NCBI GenBank assembly: GCA_023300375.1
Contig: JALZWO010000047.1
Span: forward strand, 1 to 55,961
Direction: 5' to 3'
DNA: 55,961 bases
From: Granulosicoccus sp.
GTDB lineage: Bacteria; Pseudomonadota; Gammaproteobacteria; Granulosicoccales; Granulosicoccaceae
Shown here: positions 1-8,219 of the stretch, piece by piece
Layout: each line of letters opens with the position of its first letter
Position numbering within the stretch: the stretch's first letter is position 1
Notes under the pieces: generated by a model
Told to the model about the DNA's origin: nothing
Seen by the model: only the letters and a program-made list of their open reading frames with translations
The model's database searches: none
Made by a program: the position numbers and the translations under genes

Positions 1-443
1 CTAATACTACCAACCCTTGCAGATACTGTTGCGAACACACCACGTGGGGAATCGCGTAGCACTGCACGCGCATATTTCCCCAACAGCAGCGTCGGTAAGC
101 AGTTGATATTCATGCTCTTCTGAAAATGCTCGCTATTGAACGAACTAATTGATTTCTCAGGGCCGTTAGTCGCGTCATGCAGCATTCCAGCACAGTTGAT
201 CAACCAATCAGCCTTGCCCACGGACGCAAGCCACTGACTCACTTCATTGTCGTCACTGGCGTCGAGTTTAGACCATTGAATATCGGTGTTAGAGGCGAAT
301 CCCGAAGCGCTACCCACGCTACCCGCTGCCAAGGAATGGCAGTAGGTTGCGTGAATGCGCTGCACGTCGTCGCGGTTTGCAAGTTCACTGAGAATGGCCG
401 CTCCGATACCACCACTAGCTCCAACAATGGCAACAGTAAGCAT
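1..443 (-). CDS. SDR-family oxidoreductase, C-factor-like (C-terminus outside window)
   Basis: The reverse strand is open from an ATG at 443 to the left edge of the window (about 147 residues). The product starts MLTVAIVGASGGIGAAIL, a Rossmann fold with a glycine-rich cofactor loop (GASGGIG) typical of short-chain dehydrogenases. Further on it has an NCAG element and reaches SARVGSI, which fits the strand carrying the catalytic serine in C-factor (CsgA)-like SDRs. The YxxxK catalytic pair would lie beyond the edge. The start codon is 2 nt past the stop of the IalB-like gene, so the two are probably co-transcribed. The substrate is unknown. SDR membership is certain; the C-factor subfamily is inferred from the SARVGSI stretch. 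Confidence 0.85.
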   Translation of the reverse strand, partial: MLTVAIVGASGGIGAAILSELANRDDVQRIHATYCHSLAAGSVGSASGFASNTDIQWSKLDASDDNEVSQWLASVGKADWLINCAGMLHDATNGPEKSISSFNSEHFQKSMNINCLPTLLLGKYARAVLRDSPRGVFATVSARVGSI

Positions 444-445
444 TG

Positions 446-1159
446 CTATAAATCACCATATGCTTTGGTGAAGCCACTGAGTGACAAGGTAGCTTTAACC
501 TCTCCCTGATTCGCAGCAATAATGCCGATAACGGCACTGTTACCCTTCTTGAAGCGCGTAATGAGGTCGTCATCGATCGGTTCGCGTACCAAGCAGCCCT
601 GCTCAGTGCAAACCTGAAAAGGTGCTGACTCTGGCTGTCCGCCGTCAATCGTGACACTCAAACCTTCAGTCAAAACAACTCCCAACGGTGTGATGACATC
701 TAAAACGGCAATGGCTGTACGTTCACCTACTTCCAAAGGCTCATCGAGCTTGCGAATAACCATCTCTAGAACCGGCGTGCCAGCCTCGTCGTTGCCGATT
801 TGTGCCATGGCACAACTTGACCCGTCTGAAGGACAAGCAACTTCCCAGGCGCCCACGGTGGTCACACCCAATCCTGTACCGCCCTGAGGCGCTTGTGAGG
901 CGGATGGAGCCGAATTGGCAGCAGGTGCTTCCACTGGTCGGTCAGCTGGTGCTGTTGCCCCCAGATCAAGCGTGTTGGTGTTCGATTCTTCCACTGGATC
1001 GCCTAGTTTTAAGCCACCGCCTGATTGTGCGTAAGAGGCGGAGCTTAATGCGATGCCGGTTGTCGCCAGCAAAACTAGCGCAGGCACGCTTGACAATCTG
1101 AAGATCCGGGCACCATTGCACACTGAAACTTTTATTGAGTTCGATCCCTTCGCAATCAC
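446..1159 (-). CDS. IalB-family (invasion-associated locus B) secreted protein
   Basis: The 237-residue product has a basic N-terminus, a hydrophobic stretch (about residues 24-42) and a likely signal cleavage after SYAQ. A low-complexity Ala/Pro segment follows, then a beta-rich domain starting at GAWEVAC. That domain carries paired cysteines (CPSDGSSC and CTEQGC) and the pattern ITPLGV-LTEGLSVTIDGG, as in the IalB family. IalB was named in Bartonella, but homologues occur in many non-pathogens and their biochemical role is unknown. The start is GTG at 1159, with AGGAA about 7 nt upstream. The SDR gene follows immediately. The periplasmic location is inferred from the signal peptide. Confidence 0.82.
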   Translation of the reverse strand: MIAKGSNSIKVSVCNGARIFRLSSVPALVLLATTGIALSSASYAQSGGGLKLGDPVEESNTNTLDLGATAPADRPVEAPAANSAPSASQAPQGGTGLGVTTVGAWEVACPSDGSSCAMAQIGNDEAGTPVLEMVIRKLDEPLEVGERTAIAVLDVITPLGVVLTEGLSVTIDGGQPESAPFQVCTEQGCLVREPIDDDLITRFKKGNSAVIGIIAANQGEVKATLSLSGFTKAYGDL

Positions 1160-1325
1160 TGTGTATTCCTGAATAATTATAAATTGAGGTGTCTAGTTTA
1201 GGTATGCAGAGGCTCGCTATCAAGCTACAGCTACATGACAGGGTGGGAAATATCAACAAAGAGTCCGCCTTTGTTGATTTATACTGAAAATCAGCACATA
1301 TCGACCATCGGTAGAAATCAGAAAA

Positions 1326-2258
1326 ATGCCCAAAATTGAATCAAGTCACTGGCGATTGTGGAGTGAACCTAGCGTAGGGGCTCAGTGGATGGCTGCACAG
1401 GTGAAACGCGGTGAACAATGGGTGGATGTGGTGCCCGATTGCCGACCAATTGCAGAGGGTGAAATAGACGCTCGCGCGGGGCAATCAAAGACAGCGCCCT
1501 TAGCCGCGGCCAATTTTCACATGATTCCCTACAGCAACCGGATTCGTGACGGTCGGTTCGAGTTTCAAGGAAAAAACGTTCAACTAGAAAATGCCAGTAC
1601 GCATGCGATACACGGTGCTCTGCGCAAATTGCCCTGGACAATCTCAGCAATAGAACCGCAACGGCTCATCTGTGAATTAGACACCCGCATCGTTAAGAAA
1701 ATTAACTGGCCGTGGCCTCTGCTTGCGCGTATTGAGCAACGGGTAGATGGTGACGCATTGAGTAGCCAGATAAGCATCACCAATCTGGGAGAATCAAGCA
1801 TGCCCGTGGGCACCGGCTGGCACCCCTATTTCGTGCGCGAAATCAACGACAGCATGCCGAGTTTGACACTACCGGTAAGCGCTGTCTTTCCAGATGCCAA
1901 TGGCGATTGCCTGCCAGATGGGCCCAGTATTGAGCTACCCGCGTCCTTGGATTTTCGAGAATCCAAAGAGCTGAACTCAGATCAACGCATAGATGCTTGC
2001 TTAGCCAAGCTTGAGGGAGATTGCCATATCCATTGGCAACAGGCGGGTATCGAGCTGATTATTACGCCGGACAAGGCTTGCCGCTTCTTGGTGCTCTACA
2101 ATCCCGATCAGCCCTACTTTGCTGTTGAACCTGTCACCAATGCCAATGATGCATTCAATTTGGACACGCTTTCAATCGATGCTGGCACCAATGTCTTGGC
2201 ACCAGGCGAGACCCTGTCAGTGTCTATGAAGATTCGCGTCGCCTTCCACGAACCCTAG
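1326..2258 (+). CDS. Aldose 1-epimerase (GalM-like mutarotase) family protein
   Basis: The 310-residue protein has the galactose-mutarotase beta-sandwich signature. An early ANFHMIPYSNRI segment corresponds to the substrate-site N-R pair. HGALRKLPW carries the first conserved histidine, GTGWHPYF the second (catalytic acid type), and AVEPVTNANDAFN near the C-terminus has the glutamate expected as base. The family interconverts alpha and beta anomers of hexoses. The specificity here cannot be read from sequence, and the gene is not in a sugar operon. No signal peptide is seen, so it is probably cytoplasmic. It is convergent with the PDZ gene, 12 nt away. Confidence 0.85.
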   Translation: MPKIESSHWRLWSEPSVGAQWMAAQVKRGEQWVDVVPDCRPIAEGEIDARAGQSKTAPLAAANFHMIPYSNRIRDGRFEFQGKNVQLENASTHAIHGALRKLPWTISAIEPQRLICELDTRIVKKINWPWPLLARIEQRVDGDALSSQISITNLGESSMPVGTGWHPYFVREINDSMPSLTLPVSAVFPDANGDCLPDGPSIELPASLDFRESKELNSDQRIDACLAKLEGDCHIHWQQAGIELIITPDKACRFLVLYNPDQPYFAVEPVTNANDAFNLDTLSIDAGTNVLAPGETLSVSMKIRVAFHEP

Positions 2259-2270
2259 CTCTCAAACGAT

Positions 2271-3203
2271 TCACGAGGGATTTTCTTGTTCAGCGTCAAG
2301 GCCGACACCTAAAGGGCCACGCGGAACCTCCACAAACACACGCTGACCCTGTCTATCCACACTTATGATGATCGACTCGCCTCTTGAGCCTTCTCGTGTG
2401 GTGTTCTGAAGTTGGCGGGTTGAAAAAATCCTTGAGTCTGCGTAGTCAACAACAAGGTCGCCAATTTGCAAGCCTGCCAGATCAGCAGCCGAACCATCAA
2501 TGATGGAGTCGATGCGCACGCGATTGTTTCTACCTGACTCAAACAAAAAGCGGTCGTAGCCAGAATCGCCGAGTTCTTCACGTAGATTGGGGCGTTGCTC
2601 GTTCAGCGCTGATAACTCTTCGTTAAATCGATCAGAATCTTCCCAGCCTTCACGTTCTGCCAAATCATATAGCTCGAGTCTTTGCAGCTGATACTGGCTT
2701 TGTCTCGACTGAATTAGCTCGGCGGTATCAATATCCACCCCTGCAGATACCAAAATGTCGGTGCGGCTGCGAGAAGCAGAACCACCTCTTCGGTTGCCAG
2801 AGCCTTGTGTATTTTCAGAGTCAGCTTCACTTATTTGCTGTCTCGATTGCGCATTAATGAAGTCGCTTTCGATCGTTTCCAGCTTTTGTGTGAGCTGAGC
2901 AATAATCCCCGCCAATTGCATGCGTTCAGCGGTGGCATCATCAAGCGCACGCTGAAGCTCTGCACTGGATTTTAAGGGGATAGTTAGGCTGTCATCAGGT
3001 TCAACGGCCAACAGCGGCTCTTCGCTATATGACAGGGTTTGTTGAGCAGCTTGGCCAGATGAATTGTTCGACACGCCATCCCACGGCCATGCCTGAGGTG
3101 TCAGGCTATTCGCAATACCTAATGTAACCACGCTGCCCAGAATGCCAGCGCACAGCGCAGGCGCCACACTTTTAATCCAGTGACCTGATAGTTTATGTTT
3201 CAT
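2271..3203 (-). CDS. Membrane-anchored PDZ-domain protein
   Basis: The 310-residue product has one N-terminal membrane segment (about residues 12-32) followed by a polar linker. A coiled-coil stretch (about 75-125) begins at ELQRALDDATAERMQLAG, and a Ser/Arg/Gly-rich hinge follows. The C-terminal PDZ-like domain (about 215-300) contains IIDGSAADLAGLQIGDLVVDY and a terminal strand ISVDRQGQRVFVEVP. No protease domain is present, so it probably acts as a periplasmic scaffold or adaptor tethered to the inner membrane. I do not recognise a named orthologue. The PDZ assignment is firm; the topology is inferred from the single hydrophobic segment. Confidence 0.75.
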   Translation of the reverse strand: MKHKLSGHWIKSVAPALCAGILGSVVTLGIANSLTPQAWPWDGVSNNSSGQAAQQTLSYSEEPLLAVEPDDSLTIPLKSSAELQRALDDATAERMQLAGIIAQLTQKLETIESDFINAQSRQQISEADSENTQGSGNRRGGSASRSRTDILVSAGVDIDTAELIQSRQSQYQLQRLELYDLAEREGWEDSDRFNEELSALNEQRPNLREELGDSGYDRFLFESGRNNRVRIDSIIDGSAADLAGLQIGDLVVDYADSRIFSTRQLQNTTREGSRGESIIISVDRQGQRVFVEVPRGPLGVGLDAEQENPS

Positions 3204-3321
3204 AGTGACTTATACGAAGCAAATGACAAACAGCTTGTTAGCGGGCTGACCGTGAGTTAATCTCGCCATTTCCACAGCCTTCTGTTGCAATTTATCATGA
3301 AAATCGCCTTTTTAGCCAGAT

Positions 3322-4116
3322 ATGGAAGTTGACACACCAGTAACGCGCGTGCTTGCACCGTCGGCGAGTTTTACGCTCTACGCACATAGGGGCAGCTCAT
3401 TGCTCGCACCTGAGAACACTCTGCAGGCTTTCGAGCTTGCGAGAAGTTACGGCGCAGATGTGATGGAAATAGATGTGCGATTAAGTCGAGATGGGCAGGT
3501 AATCGTAATTCATGACGAATGGGTTGATCGCACCTGCAATGGGCACGGCCGTGTGCGAGATTTACTACTATCCGACCTTAAGCAACTCAATGCCGGTTAT
3601 CATTTTACTGATCTAGATGGAGCAAGCTGGAGAGATCGAGGTGTAAAGCTGTCGACGCTCTCTGAGTTGTTTGAGCAGCTGCCCAACACACCTATCAATA
3701 TTGATATTAAAGATCAATTGCCGGAAGCTGCCGATGCTGTGGCCTCAGTCATTGAGCAGTGTGATCGAGTAAGCAGCTCTAATGTGGGCAGCTTTCACTT
3801 TTCAACATTAACCCAATTTCGTCAACGCCTGCCCAGCGTCACCACAGCTGCAGGTCAATCAGAAGTTGCCAAATTGTATTTCCAAAGAGGTCTGTATAAA
3901 CAACTACCGTTTGAGTATTTGCAAATACCTACCAGCTACATCGGCTTACCGTTAGCCACTCGACGATTTATCCAACATGCCAAAAAACGCGATATAAAAA
4001 TCGTCTATTGGACAATCAATGAACTACACAAAATGCAGCTATTAATTGACCTTGGAGCGTCTGGCTTTGTTACCGACCGCGTTGATATTGCCGCAAAACT
4101 GTTAGGAAAAATTTAG
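3322..4116 (+). CDS. Glycerophosphodiester phosphodiesterase
   Basis: The 264-residue product is a GDPD-family TIM barrel. It has the N-terminal motif AHRGSSLLAPENT (catalytic H22 and R23, metal-binding Glu31), then MEIDVRLSRDG with the E-x-D metal ligands, and VIHDEWVDRTCNGHG with the second catalytic histidine. The end carries KIVYWTINE and GFVTDRVD, typical of UgpQ-like cytoplasmic enzymes. It would hydrolyse glycerophosphodiesters to glycerol 3-phosphate and an alcohol. No signal peptide and no glycerol-3-phosphate transporter genes are nearby, so a role in recycling phospholipid head groups is the simplest inference. Confidence 0.9.
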   Translation: MEVDTPVTRVLAPSASFTLYAHRGSSLLAPENTLQAFELARSYGADVMEIDVRLSRDGQVIVIHDEWVDRTCNGHGRVRDLLLSDLKQLNAGYHFTDLDGASWRDRGVKLSTLSELFEQLPNTPINIDIKDQLPEAADAVASVIEQCDRVSSSNVGSFHFSTLTQFRQRLPSVTTAAGQSEVAKLYFQRGLYKQLPFEYLQIPTSYIGLPLATRRFIQHAKKRDIKIVYWTINELHKMQLLIDLGASGFVTDRVDIAAKLLGKI

Positions 4117-4183
4117 CTCCATCGTTAGAAAATCTAGTGGGCAATGCACGTGTCGTAAAGCTCAGTGGTTATCAACAACACAA

Positions 4184-6055
4184 CTATGCTGCTATGAGCT
4201 CGTCACATCCTAAACTTGCAGCAAACAAGTCGAGTAGCCCGCGCTCCGACACAGCGAGTCTACCGTCGTGACGCATAATCTCGATACAGTGCTGGACAAA
4301 AGCATGACGTATCTCTTTTGGCTGAACATACAAGGTCTGAAAGGCTACTTCTAGCTCTTGCACAATGCCAGCTTCATTAGCTGAACGTCGTACATAATTT
4401 TCGCGTGTGTAGCATTTAAGCACACGCTGAAACTGAGCATCTATCTCTTGCTCTGGCACCCCGGATGACTCGACCATGAGCGACAGCAGCAATGCGAATT
4501 CTTGCCCCATGGCGTCAAAGCGTTTCACCTTGCGAGCACTTGCTATGGAATTTTCACTATCTGCAATTTTTTCTACCACTGGAAAGCCTAAACCTAAGGA
4601 GCGTCGAACCAGTTGCAAACGCACGTAATCCATGAGTTGATAATCACCGTTGACTCGCAGCAAATTCTCTAGCTTCAACGCAATTTGCTGACGTTGCTTT
4701 ACGCTCATCTTGCGATTGATATTCTTGGATGCATGCACGATCAGACAAAATTGATCATTGGCAAGTTCATCAGGAAGTAAGCTTATTGCCTTTTTTACAT
4801 GCTCAACAAATAGATCGCCAAAGCTAAAACCCAAGGCACTTAGATACTCTCGCTTATATTGTTCGTTGTTGTGCACGAACAAGGCAAACAGTGCCGCTAG
4901 ACAACTCGAATCATCAGACAACAGCAGCACTATTCTGTCAGACACTTTAGGTGCTTTCAAAGGGCTCGGTGCACCTCGCACGTGATCTACAGCCGTTTGC
5001 GAATTGACATTCTCATTAGACGCCGACAACATAGGCATATGCGTAACCACAGCCGCGTAGCTGGCTTCAGTCGCTGCATGGGTTTGACGAGACTTCTTAT
5101 CACTAAACTGCGGCTCGATAGCTTGTATACGTGAGTTTATGTCTGGATGAGTTCCCAGTAAATTACGTAGCCCGGGCATTGCAGTGAGTGCGTGAAAACA
5201 CAGATGTGCCAACTCGTGTGTATACACACCCTTGATCTTGTTATTGCCGCCCTGCTCGCGAATCACATCCAGAGCACTGGCTAATGCAAAGGGGTCACCC
5301 GTAAAATGCACAGCGGTTGCATCAGCAAGAGATACACGCTTGCGAGCAATCACGGCAGTGATAAAACGGCCTGACAACACACCCACACTGCCAAGTGTAC
5401 AAAGCATGTAACCTACTATTGTGCTCAGGCTTTTCAAACGATGTTCGCCCTTCGCACGTAGCAGGCGACCAAGCTCATCGATAGATAGTAAACCGCCTAA
5501 AGCAACCACAAGACGCATGTTCAGCAGCAAATCGCCATTGCTGGTTTGTCCAAAAGCGTGTGCAACAAGCCCCTGTAGCTGGTCACGCTTCAAACAATCA
5601 AGCGCGCCCTTTGTAACAACCAAGACCAAATTGGAAGATTGGCCAAGTACAAATGCATTAACACCGCTTTCATCGCGCAACACATAAATATCAGGCTGAG
5701 CCCTGGCAGAACTTATAGACACTGCAGCAACAACATTCGCTAGCCGTTGCTCCTTCTCATTCTTGTTGTTGTTTGAGATAGGAACTGCTCCATACCGTTC
5801 AGCCAAAGCCGCACCACCCGATTTAACATCCACCCATCTAAAAATACTACCAACTATCATCGAGAACCAAACAATACCAACCAAGGCCACTGTCGTCGCT
5901 GACCACTCCCACAGCGTACCACCGTGCCCAAACGCATTCGAGATACCCAATATGAGTACATGCAGCAACACACCAAAAATAGCGAGTGCACTGACGCAGG
6001 CTACGAGCAATTGTGCCGATTGCTTTTGCAAAAATTGTTGATCGTCTGATTTCAT
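4184..6055 (-). CDS. M48-type membrane protein with degenerate catalytic motif (pseudo-peptidase)
   Basis: The 623-residue protein has two N-terminal membrane segments (about 17-40 and 50-72). An M48-like domain follows, with the family pattern LQGLVAHAFGQTSNGD around residues 161-176. Active relatives have HEFSH there; here the site reads H166-A-F-G-Q170, so the catalytic Glu and second His are missing. The downstream RExxAD zinc-ligand helix reads RVSLAD, with Val241 in place of the ligand Glu. A pattern THPDINSRIQAIEP typical of these peptidases follows. Residues about 380-623 are helical, and the last 45 (HDGRLAVSERGLLDLFAASL) resemble a TerB-like acidic helical unit. A chance-like HELAH occurs at 280-284. 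Most likely it is a non-catalytic membrane scaffold or regulator. Confidence 0.75.
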   Translation of the reverse strand: MKSDDQQFLQKQSAQLLVACVSALAIFGVLLHVLILGISNAFGHGGTLWEWSATTVALVGIVWFSMIVGSIFRWVDVKSGGAALAERYGAVPISNNNKNEKEQRLANVVAAVSISSARAQPDIYVLRDESGVNAFVLGQSSNLVLVVTKGALDCLKRDQLQGLVAHAFGQTSNGDLLLNMRLVVALGGLLSIDELGRLLRAKGEHRLKSLSTIVGYMLCTLGSVGVLSGRFITAVIARKRVSLADATAVHFTGDPFALASALDVIREQGGNNKIKGVYTHELAHLCFHALTAMPGLRNLLGTHPDINSRIQAIEPQFSDKKSRQTHAATEASYAAVVTHMPMLSASNENVNSQTAVDHVRGAPSPLKAPKVSDRIVLLLSDDSSCLAALFALFVHNNEQYKREYLSALGFSFGDLFVEHVKKAISLLPDELANDQFCLIVHASKNINRKMSVKQRQQIALKLENLLRVNGDYQLMDYVRLQLVRRSLGLGFPVVEKIADSENSIASARKVKRFDAMGQEFALLLSLMVESSGVPEQEIDAQFQRVLKCYTRENYVRRSANEAGIVQELEVAFQTLYVQPKEIRHAFVQHCIEIMRHDGRLAVSERGLLDLFAASLGCDELIAA

Positions 6056-6192
6056 TGCTGTGTTGAAGATCGTTATCAGAGCGCTTAATTACGCCTCTAG
6101 ACTATCTAGCGGCTGCAATTACGCAAACCTTTAACACGTCACAAAATGGACAAGCTGTTACACCTCACGCAGGTACTTCTACAAATTGACAC

Positions 6193-6681
6193 TCAAGCCG
6201 ACGTGGCAAGCTCAAACTCGTCGAAATCACAGCCACGCAGGTGATATGCCTGTCCAAAACCCAAAACAAGCAGCCCTTCAATGGGTTTTAGACGAAATAA
6301 CACGAAATCAGGTAACCCTCGTAACACACTGAGCAATTTTCCATGCCGCTCTTGCATGGCATCCAGCAATACATCATAGGAGTCGTCGTCTTTTCCCACT
6401 ATTTGTGCATCGCATTGGTAACGCACACGGGTGCGCGCAAAAATCTGTTGTGAATCGGCCTCATCGGATATCAGCATCGCCGACACCTTGCCATTGGCCA
6501 GTAAGTCCCTGGTATGAAGCGATAGCTGGCTTACGAATATGATGATGTCCGAACCATCAAAAACAAACGGCGTGTAGCCTGAATGTGGGTAACCATCATT
6601 GCCAAGCGTTGCTAAAAAAACACTTTGCATGCCCTGTTTGAGTTCACCCAAGGTTTGTTTTGGGCTAGGTTTTTCGGCCAT
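6193..6681 (-). CDS. HugZ/HutZ-like pyridoxamine-phosphate-oxidase-fold protein
   Basis: The 162-residue product is a split-barrel flavin-reductase-like fold. It has SVFLATLGNDGYPHSGYTPF, then VSQLSLHTRDLLANGKVSAMLI, and ends with VLGFGQAYHLRG, the characteristic tail of HugZ/HutZ heme-utilisation proteins. Those enzymes bind heme in a small dimeric barrel and take part in heme degradation. Here no heme transporter genes are adjacent, so heme oxygenase activity is only an inference from family. There is no signal peptide; it should be cytoplasmic. Confidence 0.78.
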   Translation of the reverse strand: MAEKPSPKQTLGELKQGMQSVFLATLGNDGYPHSGYTPFVFDGSDIIIFVSQLSLHTRDLLANGKVSAMLISDEADSQQIFARTRVRYQCDAQIVGKDDDSYDVLLDAMQERHGKLLSVLRGLPDFVLFRLKPIEGLLVLGFGQAYHLRGCDFDEFELATSA

Positions 6682-6809
6682 GTAACTTACTCAGTAGAAT
6701 CGATATTCCGTGTATTGTAGAGCCCTGCATCCGATCTGGCTATCTAACGATATTACCCCCCTGTGATGCTTGCCCACTGACCTACCCTAACGCGATTATC
6801 TGGTTTAAC

Positions 6810-7235
6810 ATGGAAATAAACATTCGAACATTTAGCGAGTTTGACACCGCCGATGTGGTGTCACTTTGGCAAGCCTGTGACCTTACTCGACCTTGGAATA
6901 ACCCCCACAAAGATATTTTGAGAAAGACAACTCTGAAGGATAATCTCTTTCTTGTGGCTACCATTGACGGTGAGTTAGTGGGGACCGTTATGGGGGGCTA
7001 TGAGGGCCATCGTGGCTGGATTAACTATCTTGCGGTGTCTCCAGTTCATCGAAAGCGAGGTTTGGGCCGAGCACTCATGAAGTCTATAGAGCATCGATTG
7101 CTGGCACTAGACTGCCCAAAAATCAATTTACAAATACGTGAGTCCAATGCACCCGTCATCGCATTCTATGAAGCGATTGGCTTCCTGGACGATAAAGCCA
7201 AGAGCTATGGCAAGCGGCTCATTCCAGATAACTAA
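6810..7235 (+). CDS. ypeA: GNAT acetyltransferase, YpeA type
   Basis: The compact 141-residue protein is one GNAT domain. It begins MEINIRTFSEFDTADVVSLW and has the acetyl-CoA pyrophosphate loop VSPVHRKRGLGRALM (R/Q-x-x-G-x-G/A). The C-terminal part, NLQIRESNAPVIAFYEAIGF, is typical of RimI/YpeA proteins. Length and the CDLTRPWNNP segment match the YpeA subfamily, whose substrate is not known. It is followed 18 nt later by the patatin gene on the same strand, so the two may be co-transcribed. Confidence 0.85.
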   Translation: MEINIRTFSEFDTADVVSLWQACDLTRPWNNPHKDILRKTTLKDNLFLVATIDGELVGTVMGGYEGHRGWINYLAVSPVHRKRGLGRALMKSIEHRLLALDCPKINLQIRESNAPVIAFYEAIGFLDDKAKSYGKRLIPDN

Positions 7236-7253
7236 CAAACAGTAATCCCTATT

Positions 7254-8159
7254 GTGAGCAAAAGAACTGTATCACTAGTACTCGGCAGTGGTGGAGCAAG
7301 AGGCATGGCACATATTGGCGTCATTCGATGGTTGGAACAAAACGGATACGCTATCCACGCCATCAGCGGATGCTCTGTTGGCGCATTAATCGGTGGTATA
7401 CATGCACGAGGCAAGCTCAATGACTACGAGCAATGGGTTCGTGCCATCTCGAAATTCGACATAATCAACTTGCTTGACATCGCATGGGGCAAACAGGGCC
7501 TCGTGGAAGGTGATCGCATTATTTCAGCACTGAAAGATTTGGTGGGCGATTGTGAGATCAAAGATCTACCCATAAAATTTACAGCCGTGGCTACTGATCT
7601 GGCTGAAGAAAAGGAAGTGTGGCTTAATAGTGGATTACTGTTTGACTCCATTCGCGCTTCCATCTCGTTGCCTCTGTTTTTTTCACCTCATGAACTTAAT
7701 GGAATGCACTTACTCGATGGTGGAATACTTAATCCAGTGCCAGTAGAGCCTACAGTTGACGACGATACTGACGTCACCATTGTTGTTAATTTAGGCGCAC
7801 CACCACGAAATAAAATTCGCCCCACCCTTGAATCAGATTTAAAAAATTCTGATTTTGACGGATCAATTGATGAGCTACCGCCAGCCAATAGTCTCCAGTC
7901 AAAAATCAGTAATTTCATCAAAGGCTTAACGGGTAGTCAATCGTCTAGCGACACGGGCGGATGGTCAATGCTGAATATAGCCGACCAAACCTTCGATGCT
8001 ATGCAAAGTAGCATCGCAAGACAAAAGCTTGCCGCTCATCCACCAGATCACATAATTGACATACCCAGAGATGCCTGTGGCACTCTGGAATTTGATCGAG
8101 CAGACGAAATGATTGAGCTTGGGTTTAATTCAGCTGCAGGCGCATTAGAAGGTATTTAA
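7254..8159 (+). CDS. Patatin-like phospholipase (RssA-type)
   Basis: The 301-residue product has the patatin catalytic layout. The oxyanion loop is GSGGARG (residues 11-17), the nucleophile elbow is G-C-S41-V-G, and the catalytic Asp lies in LLDGGIL (D155). This Ser-Asp dyad hydrolyses acyl esters of lipids. Size and N-terminus resemble RssA/NTE-like bacterial patatins without signal peptides. The C-terminal third (about 180-250) is Ser/Asp-rich and looks flexible. The start is GTG at 7254 with no good ribosome-binding site, but it is the only start that keeps the first beta strand intact. Substrate is unknown. Confidence 0.87.
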   Translation: MSKRTVSLVLGSGGARGMAHIGVIRWLEQNGYAIHAISGCSVGALIGGIHARGKLNDYEQWVRAISKFDIINLLDIAWGKQGLVEGDRIISALKDLVGDCEIKDLPIKFTAVATDLAEEKEVWLNSGLLFDSIRASISLPLFFSPHELNGMHLLDGGILNPVPVEPTVDDDTDVTIVVNLGAPPRNKIRPTLESDLKNSDFDGSIDELPPANSLQSKISNFIKGLTGSQSSSDTGGWSMLNIADQTFDAMQSSIARQKLAAHPPDHIIDIPRDACGTLEFDRADEMIELGFNSAAGALEGI

Positions 8160-8161
8160 CT

Positions 8162-8195
8162 AAGATATTCCCTCGCAGGCGAGCATCTTGTTTTA
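8162..8195 (+). terminator. Possible weak terminator after the patatin gene
   Basis: AAGAT (8162-8166) pairs with ATCTT (8185-8189). Inside this an inner stem CTCG/CGAG (8172-8175 with 8180-8183) is separated by an asymmetric bulge, and GTTTT follows. It lies between two convergent genes. The bulge makes it a weak call. Confidence 0.35.
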
Positions 8196-8219
8196 TCACA
8201 GCGTACATCACCATCTGAG

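Noticed and set aside
177-509. 110-codon plus-strand frame
   Set aside because: It is antisense to the SDR and IalB-like genes, both with clear family motifs.
5204-5218. HELAH in the M48-like protein as a relocated zinc motif
   Set aside because: It lies about 115 residues after the normal motif, in a segment that in active relatives has a similar but non-catalytic E-x-S-H pattern; likely coincidence, kept only as a caveat.
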